From Alkalimonas cellulosilytica (GTDB lineage: Bacteria > Pseudomonadota > Gammaproteobacteria > Enterobacterales > Alteromonadaceae): a DNA stretch of 34,006 nucleotides. The notes under the pieces are model-generated. The model was not told the origin of the DNA. It searched no databases and was given only the letters and a program-made list of their open reading frames with translations. Every line of letters begins with the position of its first letter. Positions within the stretch are counted from its first letter, which is position 1. The DNA lies in contig NZ_JAUHLI010000024.1 of NCBI RefSeq assembly GCF_036325985.1, forward strand, positions 1 through 34,006, in the 5' to 3' direction. Both the position numbers and the translations under genes were made by a program. Below, piece by piece: positions 23,772 to 30,962 of this stretch.

Positions 23772-24628
23772 ATGCACAGCGACCCGATAAGCGCGGCACC
23801 CTGTTGCAGTTTTCCAAAATGCATGGCCTCGGCAACGACTTTATGGTGGTGGACAACGTCAGCAACAATGTCTACATCACACCGGAGCAAATCCGCCGAC
23901 TGGCCGATCGCAACTTTGGCATTGGCTTTGATCAGCTACTGATGGTAGAACCACCCTATGATCCGGATCTGGACTTTCATTACCGCATTTTCAATGCCGA
24001 TGGCTCCGAAGTCGAGCAATGCGGCAATGGCGCCCGCTGCTTTGCCCGTTTTGTCCGCGCCCGCGGCCTGACCAACAAACACAAAATTGGTGTCAGCACC
24101 AAATCCGGCACCATTCAGCTGCTGGTGGAACAGGATGGCCAGGTAACCGTCAATATGGGTGTGCCACAACTGGAGCCGGATCGCATTCCCTTTAAAGCCC
24201 AGAAGCAGGAAACCACCTACATTCTGCGGGCCGACGATCAAACGCTGTTGGCCGGTGTGGTCTCGATGGGCAACCCTCATGCTGTTACTATTGTCGAACA
24301 GCTGGAGGCGGCTCCGGTCGAGATTCTCGGGCCGTTATTTGAACTGCATGAGCGCTTTCCCGAGCGGGCCAATATTGGTTTTATGCAGATTCTTAATCCA
24401 CAACATATTAAACTGCGGGTCTGGGAGCGCGGCGTTGGCGAAACTCTGGCTTGTGGCACCGGTGCCTGTGCGGCCGTGGTGGTCGGTGCTTTGCAAAAGA
24501 AACTACAACAACAGGTACGGGTGGATTTACCCGGTGGCAGCCTTACGATTCGCTGGCAAGGTCCGGGACAACCCGTACGGATGACCGGCCCTGCCACCCA
24601 TGTGTACGACGGACAAATTATATTATGA
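23768..24628 (+). CDS. dapF: Diaminopimelate epimerase
   Basis: DapF interconverts LL- and meso-diaminopimelate, one step before LysA, and supplies peptidoglycan synthesis. The 286-residue product has the catalytic cysteine pair C85 (QCGNGARCFARF) and C229 (LACGTGACAA), and the start motif QFSKMHGLGND. Relative to E. coli it carries about 13 extra N-terminal residues (MNAQRPDKRGTLL), created by starting at the ATGA overlap with lysA. No internal start with a ribosome site was seen near QFSKMHGLG. It ends in an ATGA overlap with yigA. Confidence 0.97.
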   Translation: MNAQRPDKRGTLLQFSKMHGLGNDFMVVDNVSNNVYITPEQIRRLADRNFGIGFDQLLMVEPPYDPDLDFHYRIFNADGSEVEQCGNGARCFARFVRARGLTNKHKIGVSTKSGTIQLLVEQDGQVTVNMGVPQLEPDRIPFKAQKQETTYILRADDQTLLAGVVSMGNPHAVTIVEQLEAAPVEILGPLFELHERFPERANIGFMQILNPQHIKLRVWERGVGETLACGTGACAAVVVGALQKKLQQQVRVDLPGGSLTIRWQGPGQPVRMTGPATHVYDGQIIL

Positions 24629-25323
24629 GCAAAAGCAAGGACAACAACACCCTGACTGCAGCCGAGCTGCAGGCCGATGAGCAACTGATGCAGGCAGCAC
24701 TGGTGATCGATCATCTGCAGCAGCATCCGGATTTCTTTTTGCAGCACCCGGGGCTGCTCACTGAGCTGCGCCTGCCGCACCAGCAAAAAGGCAGCGTCTC
24801 ACTGGTCGAACGCAAGCTGGAATTGCAGCGCGAAAAAATTAGTGCGCTGGAGGAAGAAATTACCCGCTTAATGAGCATTGCCCGTCACAACGAGCTGATT
24901 TTCAAAGCGCTGAATCAGCTGCATGTCGACTTGATGCAGTGCCAGCATGCCGAAGAGCTGCAACAACATCTGGAGAGCTTTACCGCGGCTATGCCGGGTG
25001 TGCACGCCTGCAAACTGTTTTCCTTTGTCGATAGCACAAACCAGCCCGATTTTAGCCAGTTTGAATTGCTGCTTAATCGCCGGCTCAATGGCCGTAAACT
25101 CTATCTGGGCCGGCTTAATCATGAAGAGCAGCAACATATTTTCCCAGCCAGTATTCACTCGGTAGCACTGCAATTGATCCAGGTGCAAGACAAGCCACTG
25201 GCATTGCTGGCTTTTGGCAGTGAGCAGGACGATCATTTCCAACCAGACATGGACAATTTGTTCCTCGCCCACCTGGCTGAGCTGGTGGTGCGGGTGCTCT
25301 CTCCAGCCCATCATGCCGCCTGA
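24625..25323 (+). CDS. yigA: DUF484 family protein (YigA)
   Basis: The 232-residue product matches the DUF484 family: VIDHLQQHPDFFLQHPGLL at about 27-46, a coiled-coil SLVERKLELQREKISALEE, then a GAF-like domain (NQLHVDLMQCQHAEELQQHL to LAFGSEQDDHF). Its function is unknown, but it lies between dapF and xerC in most gammaproteobacteria. It may bind a small ligand or assist recombination. The start is fixed by the ATGA overlap with dapF. The xerC start lies 11 bases inside its end. Confidence 0.93.
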   Translation: MSKSKDNNTLTAAELQADEQLMQAALVIDHLQQHPDFFLQHPGLLTELRLPHQQKGSVSLVERKLELQREKISALEEEITRLMSIARHNELIFKALNQLHVDLMQCQHAEELQQHLESFTAAMPGVHACKLFSFVDSTNQPDFSQFELLLNRRLNGRKLYLGRLNHEEQQHIFPASIHSVALQLIQVQDKPLALLAFGSEQDDHFQPDMDNLFLAHLAELVVRVLSPAHHAA

Positions 25324-26248
25324 CACCGGACAAACCGCTTTGCCAGCTAGCCTGGCAGAGCCGCTGGAAAAGTTTCTGGCAAATTTGCGCAACGAACGCA
25401 ATTACAGCCGGGCCACACTCAATAGCTACCGCCAACAGCTGGAAGCCACGGCGGTGAGATTGCCGGTACAACGCTGGCAGGACGTCACCCAAGCCATGCT
25501 GCAACGGCTGCTGATGCAGGATTTTCAGCAGGGGTTGGCGCCCCGCTCACTGGCACTGCGCGCCGCCAGCCTGCGCAGCCTGTTTCGGTTTTTACAGGCA
25601 GAAAATCCACAGGCCATCAACCCGGCACAGCACCTGAAAGTACCCAAGGCACCGAAAACCCTACCGAAACAGCTCGATGTTGATCAGATTCGTCACCTGC
25701 TGGATGCAGAACCGGACGATACCCTGGGCTACCGCGACCGTGCCATGCTGGAACTGTTTTACTCATCCGGCTTGCGTTTAGAAGAGCTGGTCACTATCAA
25801 TCTGCCGGATATCGACTGGCAAGATCGGCTGTTGCGGGTGCGGGGTAAAGGCAGCAAAGAGCGCATGGTGCCGATTGGCCGCTACGCCATCAAAGCCTTA
25901 CAGACCTGGTTGCAGCACCGACCTGAACTGGCAGGGCCTAAGCTACCGCCTGAAGACAGCCAGGCGCTGTTTTTAAGCCTGCAAAAGCAGCGCATTTCCA
26001 CCCGCCAGGTCCGGCAGCGGGTACAGCGCTGGGCCAAACAACAGGGGCTGCCACAATCGCTGCATCCACACATGCTGCGCCATTCCTTTGCCAGCCACTT
26101 GTTGGAATCCAGTGGTGACTTGCGCGCCGTACAAGAACTGCTCGGCCACGCCAATTTAAGCACCACCCAGGTCTACACCCACCTCGATTTTCAGCATCTG
26201 GCCAAGGTGTACGATGGCGCTCATCCCAGAGCAAGGAAGAAAAGCTAA
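25313..26248 (+). CDS. xerC: Tyrosine recombinase XerC
   Basis: XerC with XerD resolves chromosome dimers at dif. The 311-residue product has an N-terminal SAM-like DNA-binding domain (about 12-100) and a catalytic domain with the full set of residues: R155 (SGLRLEEL), K182 (RGKGSKERMVP), H253 and R256 (HMLRHSFASH), H279 (LLGHANLSTT) and nucleophile Y288 (VYTHLD). The frame is open for 33 more codons inside yigA; the ATG at 25313 gives a normal XerC length. It is the last gene of the lptM operon. In E. coli yigB follows directly, but here a 1.3 kb AT-rich segment intervenes. Confidence 0.96.
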   Translation: MPPDTGQTALPASLAEPLEKFLANLRNERNYSRATLNSYRQQLEATAVRLPVQRWQDVTQAMLQRLLMQDFQQGLAPRSLALRAASLRSLFRFLQAENPQAINPAQHLKVPKAPKTLPKQLDVDQIRHLLDAEPDDTLGYRDRAMLELFYSSGLRLEELVTINLPDIDWQDRLLRVRGKGSKERMVPIGRYAIKALQTWLQHRPELAGPKLPPEDSQALFLSLQKQRISTRQVRQRVQRWAKQQGLPQSLHPHMLRHSFASHLLESSGDLRAVQELLGHANLSTTQVYTHLDFQHLAKVYDGAHPRARKKS

Positions 26249-26308
26249 TTTCTATGTAAGCTGCACCTGCACCTGTTACAGCCTCTGCCATGCAGATCTC
26301 TGTATCAG

Positions 26309-26608
26309 TTACTGACTGATGCGGTACCTGACGTATGGGAAAAAAAAGAAGCACAGCCAAAACAGTAAACCAAATAACACAGCATCCAAAATTCTTACGG
26401 GAAGATTCATCGTCAAAAAGTAACCTTGCGTTTTTAACACCCATAAAGTCAATGTAATGATGATGAGCCATATCGTCGAAATAAATACAGACCGTATAAA
26501 ACCAGCAGCCTGTACAGAAAATCTCCACAAAGTGCCCTTGGGTTTACGGTGGTAATCCCAGCGACCGAGAAGCAATCCAGCCACTAACCCCAAAACAATC
26601 GCATCCAT
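26309..26608 (-). CDS. Small three-helix membrane protein, unknown
   Basis: I do not recognise this 99-residue protein. It has hydrophobic helices at about 3-16 (IVLGLVAGLLLG), 38-61 (VFISTIWLIIITLTLWVL) and 73-92 (FGLLFWLCFFFFPYV), separated by a basic loop WDYHRKPKG. The start at 26608 has GGAG 8 bases before it. It is downstream of, and in the same direction as, the disrupted Cys-rich exported gene (gap about 80 bases), so the two may be a transcript. Base composition is visibly more AT-rich than the flanking xerC and yigB. Confidence 0.65.
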   Translation of the reverse strand: MDAIVLGLVAGLLLGRWDYHRKPKGTLWRFSVQAAGFIRSVFISTIWLIIITLTLWVLKTQGYFLTMNLPVRILDAVLFGLLFWLCFFFFPYVRYRISQ

Positions 26609-26689
26609 ACCAGCTGCTCCGCAACACCTCACATATTAATGGTTAAGGTTGCAGCAATAGCCGAAACTCCAGCTGCACCAGTCCAAAAC

Positions 26690-27254
26690 TTAATCTAAGA
26701 TATTGATGATTGGTTCAAGAGTATCTCTCTCCCAAAACCCTTGATGGTAAGATGACTCTATCACCCCAAGCCCATTCATCAGATCCAGCACAGACACAGG
26801 TTGCACACCGATCTGATTAATGTAGGGTAAACAGCGACTAAAAAACTGGCATTCGTTGGGATGTGGCTCAATACAACTACCTGTAGGATCCCACGGACAT
26901 TGAGGTGATAGATTAGGATCATTACAAGTGAAAGCATCCCCATTGCAATAGCCATCCAGATAATCACTGTAGCTTAAGTTTTCCTGTCCTTTCCAGTAAT
27001 CAATATATTGACCCATAGTTGCCGTACATGTCTCACTCAAAACAGCTTGGGGATACTCAGTGATAACAGCAACGGCACCTGCACTGAAGGCAGTCTGCAC
27101 AGCGTACTGACCTACTCTATAAAGCCCTGCTCCTAATAAAAAGGTTGCCGTGTACTTACACCCTGCAGACAAAAATGGATCGTCTGCCGCACTACCTCCC
27201 GACGCATTGACAGAGGCTGGGTTAACAAGAAGCAAGAAGCAAGAAGTATTTCAT
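26690..27254 (-). pseudogene. Cys-rich exported protein gene, out of frame at a 7-nt repeat in its signal peptide
   Basis: From 27235 to 26690 a 181-codon frame stays open. It encodes a protein with eight cysteines (for example DGYCNGDAFTCND, SPQCPWDPTGSC) but has no good start. An ATG at 27254 with GGAG 8 bases upstream and a good promoter opens a signal-peptide-like sequence, MKYFLLLASC, then hits TAA at 27222-27224. The two frames meet inside three perfect copies of CTTCTTG. With two or five copies the ATG frame would join the long frame. Five copies would give a normal signal peptide (hydrophobic FLLLASCFLLLV, cleavage after SVNA). So the gene is either switched off by repeat slippage, recently broken, or misassembled. 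The long frame without stops argues against old decay. The function is unknown; the family is not recognised. Confidence 0.7.
27226..27246 (-). repeat. Three tandem copies of a 7-nt repeat (CTTCTTG on the minus strand)
   Basis: Copies at 27240-27246, 27233-27239 and 27226-27232 are perfect. The unit length is not a multiple of three, so each gain or loss of a copy changes the reading frame of the signal peptide. This is the design of a slipped-strand contingency locus. Confidence 0.85.
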
Positions 27255-27307
27255 AACAAAGTCTCCATTACATTTTTATTCCGTATTTGGCAAGCAGCGC
27301 CACCAAA

Positions 27308-27336
27308 ACAATAGCACCTTAATTTCACTATATCAA
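27308..27336 (-). promoter_or_regulatory. Sigma70 promoter for the Cys-rich exported gene
   Basis: TTGATA (27331-27336) and TATTGT (27308-27313) on the minus strand are separated by exactly 17 bases. The predicted start near 27301 gives a leader of about 46 bases containing the GGAG ribosome site. Confidence 0.55.
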
Positions 27337-27373
27337 CAAAGAAACAACATTAGAATCCCCCACATACAAGATA

Positions 27374-27404
27374 ATCTTCAAATCCTCTTTGATGACTTGA
27401 AGAT
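27374..27404. other. Inverted repeat in the AT-rich gap before yigB
   Basis: ATCTTCAA (27374-27381) and TTGAAGAT (27397-27404) are perfect inverted 8-mers with a 15-base spacer, followed on the plus strand by ACAGG and five Ts. It could be a weak terminator of an unseen small transcript or an operator. The 27255-27556 gap otherwise holds the promoter of the exported gene and the yigB upstream region; I see no gene in it. Confidence 0.35.
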
Positions 27405-27556
27405 ACAGGTTTTTCTATCGAGAGACGAAGTTTCTGAGTGAGTATATAAAACTCTGCGATACTTTACGGTATGATTAATTGACCCACCCTTCGCAACTAC
27501 ACTGAAATTATGGGCGTACAGAAACAACATTCTCACTTTCTCATCGGTTTATTATA

Positions 27557-28261
27557 ATGCATATATTCAAAGCCATCGGCCCAGTTAAAGTGCTTTCCTT
27601 CGATTTGGACGATACACTGTACGACAACGCCCCGGTATTGCTGTCCGCTGAGCAGGCCATGCTGCAAAGCTTACAACAACAGCTAACACCGGAACTGCAC
27701 AGGCCGCTGGAGTACTGGAGCCAACAACGCTGGCAGCTGGGGCAGCAAACACCGGACATTCGCCACGATATTGGCCGTTGGCGTATGCTCGGCATTGAAG
27801 CAGGGTTAGTCCAGCTTGGGCTGGCAGCATGCGAAGCCGGTGAAATAGCTGAAACCGCTTATCAGGCTTTTTGGCAGGCACGCACCAAGATCACCATAGC
27901 ACCAGAGGTGCGCCGGTTGCTGGTGCAATTAGCCAGCCGCTATCAACTGATCGCCATCACCAATGGCAATGCCTGCATCCAGCGCATGGGGCTTGATGAT
28001 TTATTTCAGTTCAGTCTGCAGGCTGGGCCGGATGGCAAAATGAAGCCTTTTCCGGATCTATTTTTGGCCGCCGCCAAACGGCTGCAGCTACCGCCACAAC
28101 AGATCCTGCATATCGGTGACAGCCACCGCGCCGATGTGATGGGCGCTCTAAAAGCCGGTTGCCAGGCCGCCTGGCTGGATCACCATCAAAGCTCAGTAAA
28201 GGTATTACCGCATCTTCGCTTGACGCAGTTGCAACAATTATCAACTTTAAGTTTGAATTAA
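27557..28261 (+). CDS. yigB: YigB, HAD-superfamily phosphatase
   Basis: The 234-residue HAD-IA hydrolase has nucleophile D16 and acid/base D18 in SFDLDDTLYDN, the threonine motif AITNGNA, lysine in KMKPFPDLF, and the acidic motif HIGDSHRADVMGA. E. coli YigB dephosphorylates FMN and the riboflavin precursor 5-amino-6-(5-phosphoribitylamino)uracil 5'-phosphate. HDIGRWRMLGIE matches its cap domain. No ribosome site precedes the ATG (context TTATTATA), so it may be poorly translated or leaderless. Unlike in E. coli it is separated from xerC by 1.3 kb. Its stop shares TTAA with the convergent membrane gene. Confidence 0.93.
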   Translation: MHIFKAIGPVKVLSFDLDDTLYDNAPVLLSAEQAMLQSLQQQLTPELHRPLEYWSQQRWQLGQQTPDIRHDIGRWRMLGIEAGLVQLGLAACEAGEIAETAYQAFWQARTKITIAPEVRRLLVQLASRYQLIAITNGNACIQRMGLDDLFQFSLQAGPDGKMKPFPDLFLAAAKRLQLPPQQILHIGDSHRADVMGALKAGCQAAWLDHHQSSVKVLPHLRLTQLQQLSTLSLN

Positions 28262-28605
28262 GCCGTTTCTTTATCTTTTATTCGGAAACCAGCTGCAATC
28301 CAGGCAATGGTAAAATAGAAAATTGCAGGCACCGGGATAGCAAAGAAAACAACCAGAATAATCGTGAAGTTTTTTGCGACTTGTTGTTGTTTCAGATGCT
28401 GCTGCAATTCAACGATAGTTTGTTCTCGATTGAATCTTGGCGGATGTTGTTGCTCTGGAGCTGACTTAAGCTCTTCAAGTCGATAGTCAAGTTGTTGTAC
28501 CCTAGTATTGATTGTGCTCAGTTCTTGGTAAAGGGTGATTGCGAGATAAGCCCAAAAAGGAATCAAGAAAACACAAAACATACGTTGCCATCCATTAAGC
28601 CTCAC
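28258..28605 (-). CDS. Small two-helix membrane protein with coiled-coil linker
   Basis: I do not recognise a family. The 115-residue product starts at GTG with AAGGA 8 bases upstream. It has a helix at about 9-26 (MFCVFLIPFWAYLAITLY), a polar coiled-coil segment with QLDYRLEELK and VELQQHLKQQQ at about 35-75, and a second helix at about 80-104. The N-terminal GWQR motif before the first helix occurs in several small Alteromonadales inner-membrane proteins. It sits between yigB and uvrD, where E. coli has nothing, and is AT-rich. Confidence 0.7.
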   Translation of the reverse strand: MRLNGWQRMFCVFLIPFWAYLAITLYQELSTINTRVQQLDYRLEELKSAPEQQHPPRFNREQTIVELQQHLKQQQVAKNFTIILVVFFAIPVPAIFYFTIAWIAAGFRIKDKETA

Positions 28606-28710
28606 TTTTATTTCCTTTTTTAAGAATAATCATGTCAACAAATTAACTAAATAATTTAAACAAATCTAATTGTTCTTGAAGATTTTTGGTACTGGTCATT
28701 TATGCAAACA

Positions 28711-28726
28711 CTGGATATTCATCCAC
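28711..28726 (+). promoter_or_regulatory. LexA-like box upstream of uvrD
   Basis: CTG, ten mostly AT bases (GATATTCATC), then CAC, one base away from the CTG-N10-CAG SOS consensus. It lies just upstream of the putative -35 at 28734. E. coli uvrD is under LexA control, which supports the idea; the mismatch in the essential CAG weakens it. Confidence 0.35.
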
Positions 28727-28733
28727 CCAAGTC

Positions 28734-28761
28734 TTGGCCTGCTGCCTAGGCCTGTTATAAT
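28734..28761 (+). promoter_or_regulatory. Sigma70 promoter for uvrD-tmcA
   Basis: TTGGCC (28734-28739) and a perfect TATAAT (28756-28761) are spaced by 16 bases, about 30 bases upstream of the uvrD ATG. Confidence 0.55.
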
Positions 28762-28790
28762 GGCCTTTTCTGCAATCAACGAGTGCCCTG

Positions 28791-30962
28791 ATGGATGTAT
28801 CGAGCCTGCTGGATGACCTGAACGACCCCCAACGCGAAGCTGTGGCAGCGCCGCCGCAGCATATGCTGGTGCTGGCCGGGGCTGGCAGTGGCAAAACCCG
28901 GGTGTTGATCCATCGCTTGGCCTGGCTGATGCAGGTCGAACGGGTAGCACCATACAGCTTACTGGCGGTGACTTTTACCAACAAAGCAGCGCAGGAAATG
29001 CGTGGCCGTATTGAGCACACCGTGGGCGTCAGCTTGCACAACCTCTGGATGGGCACCTTTCATGGGTTGTCGCACCGGCTATTGCGCACCCACTATCAAC
29101 AAGTGGGCTTGCCGCAGGGCTTTCAAATTTTGGACTCTGACGATCAGTACCGGTTGATCCGCCGGGTCCTGAAAAGCCTGAACCTGGATGAAAAACACTG
29201 GCCGGCCAAACAAATCCAATGGTTTATCAATGCCCGCAAAGACGAAGGCGAGCGGCCCAGCCAGATTGAAGCCGGCGGTGATTTCAGCCTGCAAACCATG
29301 GTGAAGATTTATACCGCCTATCAGGATGTCTGCGATCGGGCCGGTCTGGTCGATTTTGCCGAGATCTTGCTGCGATCGGTCGAGTTATTGCAGCAACACC
29401 CTGAAGTACGGGCACACTATCAGCAGCGCTTTCGGCATGTGCTGGTGGATGAGTTTCAGGATACCAACGCCATTCAGTACCGCTGGCTAAAACTGCTGGC
29501 AGGGCCGGACAGCAAAGTGATGATTGTCGGCGATGACGATCAGTCGATTTATGGCTGGCGCGGTGCCAGGGTCGAGAACATTCAGAGCTTTCTGCGTGAT
29601 TTCAATGAGCCTGTCACCATCCGGCTGGAGCAAAACTACCGCTCTACCGCCACCATCTTAAAAGCGGCCAATGCCGTGATTGCCAACAACAGCGATCGGC
29701 TGGGCAAAGACTTATGGACCGATGGCCGTGAAGGCGAACCGATTTCCGTCTATACCGCTTTCAATGAACTGGATGAAGCCCGCTTTATTGTTGGCCGTAT
29801 TAAAGACTGGCAGCAGCAGGGCAATACCCTGACGGATACAGCGATTTTGTACCGCAACAATGCCCAGTCCCGTATTCTGGAAGAAGCGCTGATCCAGGCG
29901 GGTTTAAATTACCGCATCTACGGCGGGCTGCGCTTTTATGAGCGGCAGGAGATAAAAGATGCCTTGGCGTATCTGCGACTGATTGCCAACCGCAACGACG
30001 ATGCCGCTATTGAGCGGGTGATCAACACCCCGGCCCGCGGTATTGGCGAAACTACGCTGGCCAAAGTCCGGGCCGAGGCCCGTGAGCAGCAACTAACGCT
30101 CTGGCAAACGCTGCAACAGCTGCTGGCCACCAAACAGCTCTCCGGCCGGGCAGCCAATGCCATTGGCCAGTTTATCGAATTGATCGATCAGCTTAGCGAA
30201 GCCTGCGATGACTTGCCGCTGCACGAACAAGCGGAACATGCCATCAAGCGCTCTGGCCTCTATGCCATGTATCAGGCAGAAAAAGGTGAAAAAGCCCAGA
30301 CCCGGCTGGAAAACTTAAACGAGCTGATCACCGCTTGTCAGACGGCACCCTACGAAGCTGACGAGCAAATGACCCCACTCGAGTCCTTTTTGTCCCAGGC
30401 TGCGCTGGATGCCGGTGATTATCAGGCCGACAAGCATGCCGATGCGGTCCAGCTGATGACGTTGCACAGCGCCAAAGGGTTGGAGTTTCCACTGGTGTTT
30501 ATCAACGGCCTGGAAGAGGGCATGTTCCCCAGCCAGCAGAGCGCCGATGAGCCCGGCCGGTTGGAAGAAGAGCGGCGGCTGTGTTACGTCGGCATGACCC
30601 GGGCGATGCAAAAGTTGTATCTCTGCCATGCCGAAAGCCGGCGGGTTTATGGTCAGGAACATCATCAATTGCCTTCGCGTTTTTTACGCGAAATCCCCGA
30701 ACAATACCTGGAACCTATCCGGCTGACGACCCGGGTGGTGCAGCCGGTAAGTAGTGGTCGCTTTAGTCAGCAAGCCAGCCATGTTGCCTTTGAGAACACC
30801 GGCTACAAGCTGGGCCAGCGGGTGCTGCACAGCAAGTTTGGCGAAGGCACTGTGCTGAATTACGAAGGCAGTGGCCCTCAATCGCGTATTCAAATCAACT
30901 TTGATGAAGTCGGCAGCAAGTGGCTGGTCACGGCCTATGCCCGGCTAGAGGCCATCGCCTGA
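28791..30962 (+). CDS. uvrD: DNA helicase II UvrD
   Basis: The 723-residue 3'-5' SF1A helicase acts in nucleotide-excision and methyl-directed mismatch repair. In order: Q-motif LNDPQREAV, Walker A AGAGSGKT (29-36), VTFTNKAAQEM, LVDEFQDTN (Walker B), GDDDQSIYGWRGA, EQNYRS, TLHSAKGLEFPLVF and VGMTRAMQ. The C-terminal Tudor-like domain (GQRVLHSKFGEGTVLN to the end) that binds RNA polymerase is present. These features, and its place after yigB, separate it from Rep and PcrA. It overlaps tmcA by one base. Confidence 0.96.
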   Translation: MDVSSLLDDLNDPQREAVAAPPQHMLVLAGAGSGKTRVLIHRLAWLMQVERVAPYSLLAVTFTNKAAQEMRGRIEHTVGVSLHNLWMGTFHGLSHRLLRTHYQQVGLPQGFQILDSDDQYRLIRRVLKSLNLDEKHWPAKQIQWFINARKDEGERPSQIEAGGDFSLQTMVKIYTAYQDVCDRAGLVDFAEILLRSVELLQQHPEVRAHYQQRFRHVLVDEFQDTNAIQYRWLKLLAGPDSKVMIVGDDDQSIYGWRGARVENIQSFLRDFNEPVTIRLEQNYRSTATILKAANAVIANNSDRLGKDLWTDGREGEPISVYTAFNELDEARFIVGRIKDWQQQGNTLTDTAILYRNNAQSRILEEALIQAGLNYRIYGGLRFYERQEIKDALAYLRLIANRNDDAAIERVINTPARGIGETTLAKVRAEAREQQLTLWQTLQQLLATKQLSGRAANAIGQFIELIDQLSEACDDLPLHEQAEHAIKRSGLYAMYQAEKGEKAQTRLENLNELITACQTAPYEADEQMTPLESFLSQAALDAGDYQADKHADAVQLMTLHSAKGLEFPLVFINGLEEGMFPSQQSADEPGRLEEERRLCYVGMTRAMQKLYLCHAESRRVYGQEHHQLPSRFLREIPEQYLEPIRLTTRVVQPVSSGRFSQQASHVAFENTGYKLGQRVLHSKFGEGTVLNYEGSGPQSRIQINFDEVGSKWLVTAYARLEAIA

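Noticed and set aside
26628..26696. Short open frames on both strands between the Cys-rich gene and the membrane protein gene
   Set aside because: They are about 20 codons long and lack a proper start or ribosome site; too short to support.
27222..27254. Ten-residue peptide MKYFLLLASC as a genuine small gene
   Set aside because: It is better explained as the broken signal peptide of the Cys-rich gene; LASC only superficially resembles a lipobox.
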